This document shows, one piece after another, positions 57,429 to 64,000 of a DNA stretch of 64,000 nucleotides (positions within the stretch are counted from its first letter, which is position 1; every line of letters starts with the position of its first letter). A program made the translations under genes and the position numbers. This DNA is from Neurospora crassa OR74A. Its lineage: Eukaryota > Ascomycota > Sordariomycetes > Sordariales > Sordariaceae. The DNA lies in contig NC_026501.1 in NCBI RefSeq assembly GCF_000182925.2, positions 2,480,001-2,544,000 on the forward strand, read 5' to 3'. The notes beneath the pieces were generated by a model, which made no database searches, was not told where the DNA came from, and saw nothing but the letters and a program-made list of their open reading frames with translations.

Positions 57429-58595
57429 ATGTCCGTTCCACTTCAAAACCGGGTATCGGATAGCTCCGACGGCATCGACAGGATAGCCGAAGAGAAGCAA
57501 AAGCTCTCCGTGAATGCGCCACCATCTACACGAAAGCAAGATGCGCTGGGGCTTGACGACGCCGACCGGCAATCCACCACAAACCGCTTCAAGACCTTCC
57601 GGTCAGCCTTCAAGTATATTCACCACCTAACACCAAAACAGGTAGATGACTACATGCACTCGTATGTCATCTACAACCTTGACTGGGCCGACGAAGATGC
57701 CATGGTCAAGGAACTTGGTCCTGACTACCAGGCCAAGGTCGGCGAGTGCTTGAAGGCTTACTACGGAATCATCAACCACCTCTGCGCCATGGGCGATGTC
57801 GAGAAGATGTACATTCCTCCCCACATGGACAAGCGGGCTTCCGTCATCGAGAATCAGCTGCTTTATGAGAAGGCCGTCGCGCATGCCATTGGCATGAAGG
57901 CCGGCGACAAGGTTCTCGACTTGGGATGTGGCCGAGGGCGCGTGGCTGCTCATATGGCCAGCATGACCGGCGCTACAGTTACCGGTCTCAACATCGACCC
58001 TAACCAGGTCGCCCAGGCACAAGAGTTCAACAACCTGAAGGGATTCAAGAACACTTTTGTACAACAAGACATGAACACGCTACCACTACCCTTCGCCGAC
58101 AACTCCTTTGACTGCTTCTACCAGATCCAAGCACTGTCATTGTGCAAGGATCTCCCAACGCTCTTCCGTGAAGTCTACCGCGTTCTCAAGCCGGGCGCCA
58201 AGGTCTCGCTCCTCGACTGGGTTAGCCTGCCAGGCTACGACCCCAGCAACCCGGAACACCTTGCGCTCATGAGGCGCGTAAAGCCCCTAATCGGCGCCGT
58301 TGGCACGCCAACGCCCAAGAGCTTCGAGAAGGCCCTCGAGGATGCTGGCTTCGTCGTCACGAAATCCGAGAACGCGAGCATCGACGGCTTGCAGGCACCT
58401 CTGATTGATCGGGTTGACATCTACTTCCGCACCATGCGCCAGATCATTCTGGGCTTGGTGAAGATCAAGGTCCTACCCCAGCACTTCAAGACATTGATCA
58501 ACAGGTTATGCCTGGATGGGCAGGCGTTTGTGAAGATGGACAGGATGCGTCTCATTTCGACAAGTTACTGGATTGTTGCGGAGAAGCCCCTCTAA
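57429..58595 (+). CDS. SAM-dependent methyltransferase of the sterol C24-methyltransferase (Erg6/SMT) family, divergent
   Basis: Single exon, 388 aa, clear ATG in CACCATGTC context. The class I methyltransferase core begins with motif I KVLDLGCGRGRVAAHM (about 162-177), then TVTGLNIDPNQV, the acidic QDMNTLPLPFADNSFD, and REVYRVLKPGAKVSLLDWV. The C-terminal SMT-type region follows (VVTKSENASIDG, YWIVAEKPL). The overall layout and length match Erg6. However, the aromatic YEYGWG-type sterol motif ahead of motif I is absent, and the usual GVGGPARE of Erg6 motif I is GRGRVAAH. This suggests a paralog with a different substrate rather than the main ergosterol enzyme. Putative roles in sterol or other lipid methylation are inferred. 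Confidence 0.85.
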   Translation: MSVPLQNRVSDSSDGIDRIAEEKQKLSVNAPPSTRKQDALGLDDADRQSTTNRFKTFRSAFKYIHHLTPKQVDDYMHSYVIYNLDWADEDAMVKELGPDYQAKVGECLKAYYGIINHLCAMGDVEKMYIPPHMDKRASVIENQLLYEKAVAHAIGMKAGDKVLDLGCGRGRVAAHMASMTGATVTGLNIDPNQVAQAQEFNNLKGFKNTFVQQDMNTLPLPFADNSFDCFYQIQALSLCKDLPTLFREVYRVLKPGAKVSLLDWVSLPGYDPSNPEHLALMRRVKPLIGAVGTPTPKSFEKALEDAGFVVTKSENASIDGLQAPLIDRVDIYFRTMRQIILGLVKIKVLPQHFKTLINRLCLDGQAFVKMDRMRLISTSYWIVAEKPL

Positions 58596-59203
58596 TCGCT
58601 TGAACGACAGATACCTGTGCACAAAACAAAGCAAGCCTGGCGCATGGTGGTGATGGTTTCGTGCAAGGTTTCGGCTTATGATACCGTTTAAACCTTTTGC
58701 GATGGATATCCCCCCTTTCGGTTCATTTTCTAGAATAATCAATAATGTATGTGTGATGGGGGATGTTGGATGATGATAAGGAATGGTCATCTCTTGTACG
58801 TGGGTTGTTGCATTTTTCTTTCTTGTTTACTGCACCCTTGTCTTCAAACAATTAGATATCCATAGAACGAGGCATTTTGTATTGCAATACCAAAACTAAC
58901 TACTCAAACAATCCATCTGCATATGACAAGGTCATGTTCGTGACAATTTGTATAATTGTTGAACATCTATATGTCAGTTTCCGTATGTATTACACATGTC
59001 GTGGACTATCTTGGCGGCCAAGCTGAGCCCTTGATGAACTGTTCCGGTCCATGGTGCCGTAACAGGACAATTCCCGAAACAACTAGTAAGCAGCACATCT
59101 GATCGTAATCTTGAAACGGCTCAAAAAATAATAAAAATGGGCTGCAATGCGGGAGAAATACGGAGGCAACAGATTTACGACGGTAGAGGAAAGGAAAAAA
59201 ATG
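58596..59203. other. 3' flank and spacer
   Basis: About 600 nt with no gene seen. The run of seven A at 59195-59201 is the T-run terminator of the minus-strand tRNA gene. Confidence 0.5.
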
Positions 59204-59289
59204 AGGTCGTACCCGGAATCGAACCGGGGTTGCCGGAATGTCCTGAGGAGAATCAGAATCCGGAGTGATAACCGCTACACTATACAACC
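59204..59289 (-). tRNA. tRNA-Gln (anticodon CTG) with a ~14-nt intron
   Basis: On the minus strand the acceptor stem GGTTGTA pairs with TACGACC (one G-T pair). The D arm is GTGTAGCGGTTATCAC. The anticodon stem CCGGA/TCCGG carries loop TTCTGAT, giving anticodon CTG, and the T arm is CCCCGG-TTCGATT-CCGGG-like. A 14-nt intron (about 59239-59252) interrupts one base 3' of the anticodon, the canonical position for nuclear tRNA introns. A T-run Pol III terminator follows directly. Confidence 0.93.
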
Positions 59290-60071
59290 GTGTGTACCAC
59301 GTTTGCTATTGGTTAAGTGAATGTCAAAAAGACGCAGCCTATAAAGGCTAATCCAAGGTTCAGGACCACCCAAGATGATGACATGAACACTGAACGTTTC
59401 CCAAGCAACAGAGGCAGTTGTAAGCGTAAAACAAGTTTCGAAACTTCAGGAAGCCCAATTGATTGACTAGAGAAGTCACTGTAGTGCATTTTGAAGAACT
59501 TTTTCTACATCTCTTAGCATCTTCAACATGGGCAACGAGCAGTATGCCTGCAGACGAGGAAAGCCGTCATCATATGTCAATTTGCGGGCATTCTTCAGGA
59601 ACAATCTTGAAGATCACTAGGTTGATGTGCTTGGAAAACATGCCGCTTGTTTTGGGCTCATGAATATCTGTCCAGGGTTTGTTAGCGATTGTTGACAACA
59701 CCCACCTGGGGTAATGGAATCAGACACCACCAAGATAGGTATATAAAGCCTCACGACCTTACAAAGCGCTTCACAGGAATTTGACGCCCCATCAAATGCT
59801 GAAGTACTACTGTTGAACCTTCTCGACTCTCATCATGTCAGAGAAAGAGAATATTCCCGTGGCGACGAGGAGTTAGTCTTCTTCTGTTTATCCAAGGTCT
59901 TGCCTGCTCCATTGTCAAAGTGTGGACGCAATCACCGCTTCCTTCTTCTGCTTCTTCTTGCCCGTAAGAGCCTCTGGGACCCAGAACTCTCTCTTACCAG
60001 GAAGAAGAAAACTTCGAAAAGTGACAAATGAAGATTCGCATAGATTGTGCCCCGAGTCTCTGGGTGACGCG
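59290..60071. other. Upstream region of the Cys-rich gene
   Basis: About 780 nt. A short ATG-led peptide frame starts at 59,835 (MSEKENIPVATR) and runs into a GTTAGT donor-like site at 59,872. It may be a first exon of the following gene, but no acceptor could be chosen with confidence. The frame of the next gene is open from about 59,922 without an ATG. Confidence 0.4.
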
Positions 60072-61400
60072 ATGTGGTTATCCCGTGCGAGAAGACCTTT
60101 TCAGCAGTCTAGACCACCAGACATATCCTCACAGATCACGCCGTCGAACAACCATGAGCAACACATTAGTCTCAGGGTTATAGAGGCTCTGACCGATATG
60201 AGCGTTCATCTGTCGACGGCAGAAATCGATGCTGTAGTAGGCCTGTTGATGCTGCGCACACAAACCTCAAGCCCTTGCCAGTTTTCATCACCAGTCCAGG
60301 CCGCCGACTATAGGAAACGAATAGCTTTGGGAGCTGAGGAACATCGGGTTATTACCACCACAAAAGAGCTTCCGTGTACAAAACAGATAGTCGGTATCCA
60401 TGGAAGAGTTGTGGTGCTTCCAACTTCGCAAGTCCCTAATAAGAGGTCTACATATCGGACGCTGTCCTGCTCCCGTGAGGACCCTGCTACTGGTCAAATC
60501 AACACTGCCCACCACCATCATGCGGAGAGTACCCGCGTCTTGTCGCCTCCTCCAACTCTATCTCGGTCATGTCATAACATGACTCCTCAAGCAGATATTT
60601 CCAACGTTGACGATCTCTATTCGCAGCGGCCAGCGGTCAAGAAGAGGAAGTGTCTCGCGAATGGTTCTCAACCACAACACTTCGAAACTGAAGCAATACT
60701 CTCCTCCACTCGCACGAGCAACACCCTTCAAAAGACGCAGCATACAGCACGTACAACACTCCTACCCCAGCCAACCGTTACCAACCCAGAAGCACCAACA
60801 TCATCCAGCAAGCCAACACTCATACTTACAGCCCCTACCCCTCCGAGCCCTCGGCATCAAGATCAATCGCAAACAGAACCACAATCACCTCCTTCAGGTT
60901 CACAGTCTCCCTCCATACAACCCCACCAATCTCTACCCCAATACCACTTCAAAATCGCAACTCCAACAACTCCAACCCCAAAAACAACAACAAACTTCCC
61001 CAAGAAACGAAAGAAATACGGCACAGCCTACGAAGTCTCCCGCGCCCGCCAAATCCAAGCGACGGGCGTCCCCCGCCTTCCCGGCCCGTGTCACTCGTGC
61101 GCTCGCAGACAGAGACAGCTGGATGAGGTAGCTGCTGCTGCTGCTGCTGGGAATGTCAGAGGGGACCTGATTGGTACATGTACGCGTACTGGTATAGGAC
61201 GTTTCGCGAGGCCTCAGAGGGGTGATGAGTTCTTGCCTTGTACTGTCTTGAGCAACGGTAGCGGTCACGCTGATGGTGGCGGGACGGGTAATGGTGGTGC
61301 TGATGAGAAGAGAAATGGAAATGGTGGTAATCGTGGGACTGGGACTGGGCTGACACCCTGTGCGAGGTGTAAGAGTATCAAGATGAAGTGTGAGGGTTAG
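60072..61400 (+). CDS. Low-complexity protein with C-terminal cysteine cluster resembling half Zn2Cys6 sites
   Basis: A 442-residue frame from the first in-frame ATG. The true 5' end may include an upstream spliced exon near 59.84 kb. Most of the protein is Ser/Thr/Pro/Gln-rich and looks disordered. A basic KKRKK stretch precedes the C-terminal cysteine region: GPCHSCARRQRQ (about 338-349), CTRTGIGRF, LPC, then TPCARCKSIKMKCEG at the very end. CARCKSIKMKC matches the first half (C-x2-C-x6-C) of a fungal Zn2Cys6 cluster, but the second half does not follow; the CHSC motif lies upstream instead. This could be a rearranged or novel zinc-binding module. I do not recognise the family. Confidence 0.55.
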   Translation: MWLSRARRPFQQSRPPDISSQITPSNNHEQHISLRVIEALTDMSVHLSTAEIDAVVGLLMLRTQTSSPCQFSSPVQAADYRKRIALGAEEHRVITTTKELPCTKQIVGIHGRVVVLPTSQVPNKRSTYRTLSCSREDPATGQINTAHHHHAESTRVLSPPPTLSRSCHNMTPQADISNVDDLYSQRPAVKKRKCLANGSQPQHFETEAILSSTRTSNTLQKTQHTARTTLLPQPTVTNPEAPTSSSKPTLILTAPTPPSPRHQDQSQTEPQSPPSGSQSPSIQPHQSLPQYHFKIATPTTPTPKTTTNFPKKRKKYGTAYEVSRARQIQATGVPRLPGPCHSCARRQRQLDEVAAAAAAGNVRGDLIGTCTRTGIGRFARPQRGDEFLPCTVLSNGSGHADGGGTGNGGADEKRNGNGGNRGTGTGLTPCARCKSIKMKCEG

Positions 61401-62195
61401 CACTTGGTGTACGTCGTGGTGTGGGTTACTTAGGTGTGGCCTTGTTGGTACAAATCGAAGGGATCCATGGAGACAGATAGCCGAAGTAGATTGGGGATAT
61501 TTGAAAGCACTTGGTTGTCTTGAGAGACTGTAAAAGCGTTCCATTCCACGACTTTGTGATTTCAACCTTTCCTTTAATAGCTTGAGGATCATCTCGTAGC
61601 CGCAGCCACTAAGATTGGTCTCAGCTTTGATCGCATGTAGACTGAACACGACACCTCTCCGTCTCCAATTGAGCTTACATAGACTGTGATACCCCTATTA
61701 AGTACGTGATGCGGGACTCGAATACCCAAGCCCTTCCGCTGGGCCGAGTGCTACTTCTGAGACATACCGACGTTTTAGACTTACAACATTAAAGCGTCAG
61801 AGGAAGGGTAAGTACGGTACATGCAGTAAACGCTTGAAATGAAGAAAACTTCACTGATTTGTGATGTCCATGGCATGCGCAGCAAGAAGCACATGGGTAC
61901 CATCGACACTTGTCCGCGGCCGTTCTTGTGGAGCTAACCAAAGGAACCATGACCACCAGTTTCATCCCTTAGTGCAAACGATACCACTCAAACGTAGAGC
62001 AACAGATAGGGCCGGACTTCAACGTGGTGCTTGTGAAAGCGATTCCTTGGTTCTTTCATAGGCACAAACGACAAACAAGCATAGCGCTCAGTAGTTATAC
62101 CATGGGTATCACGACAACTCTTTCCTAGGCAGAAAAAAGACTCCAACCTCAAGCAAACATAACAAACCCACCCTCCCGGTCTTCCCGGTGATACC
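61401..62195. other. Convergent 3' region
   Basis: About 800 nt between the Cys-rich gene and the minus-strand mitochondrial gene. No gene seen. Confidence 0.4.
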
Positions 62196-63116
62196 TCACA
62201 TCAATAGACGCCAAGCACCAAGCAACAACGCAGCAAAACCGGTGCAAACACCCATAAGCCACTGCAGCGTCTGGAACTTGACCTGTTCCAACTGCTGCCT
62301 CAACGCTGCCACCTCCTGCTCGATTTTGGTCTCCGTCTCCTTGATCTTGAGCTCCTGCGACACGGCCTCCTCGCGGATGCGGCCCTTCTCCAGATTCAGG
62401 TCGAGCCGGACGCTAGCCTGGGTACGACCGATCTCGTCGCGTAGCCGACTGTTGAGCTTGGCAATGTCGTTGGTCAGCCGTTCGTGGGCGGCCCGGGTGG
62501 TGTTCGACTCGGTGCTGTCGGCCGAGAGTAGCTCGCTGCGCAGCTTGGCGAAGTCGACTTTTTGCGTGTAGGTCGCTTTGGCGGCGTCTTCGCGGAGGAC
62601 CATGGTTCGGGTGAGGTTTTGTATGCTGCTTAGAGAGAAGAGGAGTGGTAAGTTTACGGAGCGGGACAATAAGGGGTGTCGAAGAAGAAAAGGGGTGGCT
62701 AATGAATAATGTGAGCTTCACCTTTCTTCGATCACGTCGTTCAGGACTTTCATCATGGCCACTGATTGCTCTTCTGTGAACCCATCTTCTTGTAGGCGCT
62801 GGACAAACTTGAGTGTGTCGAAGTGGTGGTCGCGCCTTCGTGCCGCGGAAGCATGGAATGAGCGTCTTAGACTTGGGTTGCGGACGATTATGTTAAGCGA
62901 CCGCGGCTTGTTGCTCGGTGCGGTACATTGGGCACGATCAGTCGGCTGGCTCGAGTGAAAGGACCTTGAAGAGCAGAGGGGTTGCCATATTCGTGGTTGC
63001 TGATCGTGGGCTTGCAGGAGGATGGACGGAACAGTTCTGGGTACGTTTGGCGAGAGAGGACCCTGCCAACTCAGCCGTGGGAGTAGAAATCGTGGGAGGG
63101 ATTGCGCAGTGTTCAT
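62196..63116 (-). CDS. DUF1640 / MCUR1-Fmp32-like mitochondrial inner-membrane coiled-coil protein
   Basis: Two exons on the minus strand: 63116-62722 and 62625-62196, with a 96-nt intron (GTGAAG...GCAG) joining VIEER-like sequence as VIEES|IQNLTR; 274 aa. The start MNTAQSLPRFLLPRL begins an Arg-rich, acid-poor presequence. The first conserved block is FDTLKFVQRLQEDGFTEEQS and MMKVLNDVI, the DUF1640 signature. A long coiled coil follows (DFAKLRSELLSADSTE, LRDEIGRTQASVRLDLNLEK, IEQEVAALRQQLEQV). It ends with a single membrane span near the C-terminus (LMGVCTGFAALLLGAWRL). Family members (yeast Fmp32, animal MCUR1/CCDC90) sit in the inner membrane and affect respiratory-complex assembly or calcium uptake. 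Confidence 0.9.
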
Positions 63117-63304
63117 TGTCTTTGGTGGTTTGTCTTTGGTTCGTTTTGCGTGTACTTTGATAATAGGTAAGGAGCGGTTCGGTCTGGTGGATGTTCTGCA
63201 GAAGCGAGGGTAACTGTGTTGTCGAAACTGGGATACAGGAAGTGTTGGAGCTTTTCGGAGATTGAAGAAATGATGTCGTTGCAGAACGTAAGTCACCACG
63301 TCAG

Positions 63305-63607
63305 TCACACTTCCAGATGATCGGGATCTTGCCCGGCATTCGGAAGGGGCAGTGACATTGACGAGGATCCATGCGTCCAATCTCCATAGCCGGCCCCACC
63401 TGTGCCGGCTTTGGCCGCGTTCTTGGCATTCTTGCTGAAAGGCGGATCCGCATTACGCCCGGTGCTCGTTCTTGTGGCTGGTGCAGTATGGACCTGACGG
63501 GCAGTGAGAATCGTCCCGCCAGAATTGAACCCCACCTCGACTTGCGCTGGTAAGCCACAGCCAACTGGTCTGCTGCGTGCACGTCCCCTGCCCGCCTGGC
63601 CGTCCAT
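63305..63607 (-). CDS. Doubtful small basic/Gly-rich protein
   Basis: A 100-residue frame from the ATG at 63607. It is Gly/Ala/Asn-rich with a segment PPFSKNAKNAAKAGTGGAGYGDW that loosely recalls the Gly-rich motif of small Stf2/hyaluronan-binding-type fungal proteins. No strong splice or conservation evidence. It could equally be non-coding sequence upstream of the DUF1640 gene. Confidence 0.2.
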   Translation of the reverse strand: MDGQAGRGRARSRPVGCGLPAQVEVGFNSGGTILTARQVHTAPATRTSTGRNADPPFSKNAKNAAKAGTGGAGYGDWTHGSSSMSLPLPNAGQDPDHLEV

Positions 63608-64000
63608 AAAAGTAGCCGAAAACTTTTTCGCTTTTGGACTTTTTCTTCCTTTTTTCTCCAATTTTTACAACGCATTATATCACATTCTCGGAATGCAACT
63701 TGGATGCGAGGTCCCCGGATTCGTTCGGAGCTGACCCAGGACCAATTCATCGATTTCGAACAGAATGGAGAACAGATACCAGCGAACAATCTTGGGTGCG
63801 GTGCTTTCCTTGCCCTTCGTGGCTCCATGGAAAGGGTCGCAATGATTGGGCGTACATACCTACATCGATGTGCTTTGTAATTTGATATGAACGTTTACAT
63901 TTGTGAACGAGTGTTCCGTGTCATACGTACCAAGTAGCGGCGTACTGCAAGCTCGTACACAATCGAAGAGACCGAATGTCTACTCGCGTGTGCATGTGAT
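63608..64000. other. Window edge, no gene seen
   Basis: About 390 nt. No supported feature. Confidence 0.4.

Noticed and set aside
1-64000. CRISPR arrays, prokaryotic operons, or secondary-metabolite gene cluster
   Set aside because: Organism is a eukaryote with spliced genes; no direct-repeat/spacer array and no PKS, NRPS, terpene cyclase or clustered tailoring genes are present.
1-64000. Dispersed 5S rRNA genes
   Set aside because: Neurospora-type 5S genes are scattered, but I did not find the characteristic 5S start or internal control region on either strand by eye.

Overview
The window looks like nuclear DNA of a filamentous ascomycete, most likely a Sordariales fungus of the Neurospora/Sordaria type. 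The evidence is short spliceosomal introns (about 50-200 nt, GTNNGT donors, CTAAC-like branch sites), long intergenic spaces, an intron-bearing tRNA, and a mating-pheromone precursor with five exact [11 protein letters not shown] units. That undecapeptide is the published alpha-factor-like pheromone of Neurospora (ccg-4) and Sordaria (ppg1). Exon structures below were assembled by hand from splice signals and reading phase; lengths follow from those models.

Layout. 1-615: C-terminal end of an acyl-CoA/4-coumarate-CoA ligase-type enzyme ending in SKL. 1.6-3.1 kb: ankyrin-repeat protein with a Trp/Lys-rich tail. 5.5-7.4 kb: C2H2 zinc-finger protein. 9.1-9.8 kb (-): small protein resembling a fungal STAND N-terminal domain, lying between two long A tracts. 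11.8-13.1 kb: duplicated HTH-like (DUF7726-like) protein. 13.8-15.1 kb: DraRnl-like RNA ligase. 16.6-18.3 kb: ER J-protein (Erj5 type) with a GC-AG intron. 18.5 kb: tRNA-Arg(ACG). 19.0-20.1 kb (-): second J-protein. 22.3-23.2 kb: unrecognised protein. 24.1-25.4 kb: proteasome alpha3. 25.8-33.7 kb (-): UTP20. 34.4-36.1 kb (-): CWF19-like/Drn1. 37.8-39.7 kb (-): Cdc25 phosphatase. 42.7-45.8 kb: Pol5/MYBBP1A-like. 46.6-49.3 kb (-): cullin-3. 50.4-51.1 kb: Zim17-type mitochondrial zinc protein. 52.3-53.2 kb (-): pheromone precursor. 57.4-58.6 kb: SMT-like methyltransferase. 59.2 kb (-): tRNA-Gln(CTG) with intron. 60.1-61.4 kb: Cys-rich low-complexity protein. 62.2-63.1 kb (-): DUF1640/MCUR1-like mitochondrial protein.

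Functionally this is mostly a housekeeping stretch: ribosome biogenesis (UTP20, Pol5), RNA processing (CWF19-like, RNA ligase), protein quality control (proteasome alpha3, two J-proteins, Zim17), cell cycle and ubiquitin (Cdc25, Cul3), plus a mating-specific gene. There is no operon-like organisation and no sign of a secondary-metabolite cluster or intact transposon. The most unusual points are the DraRnl-like ligase, the tandem HTH protein, the divergent extra cysteine units in the pheromone precursor, the SMT paralog lacking the usual aromatic sterol motif, and the long homopolymer tracts.
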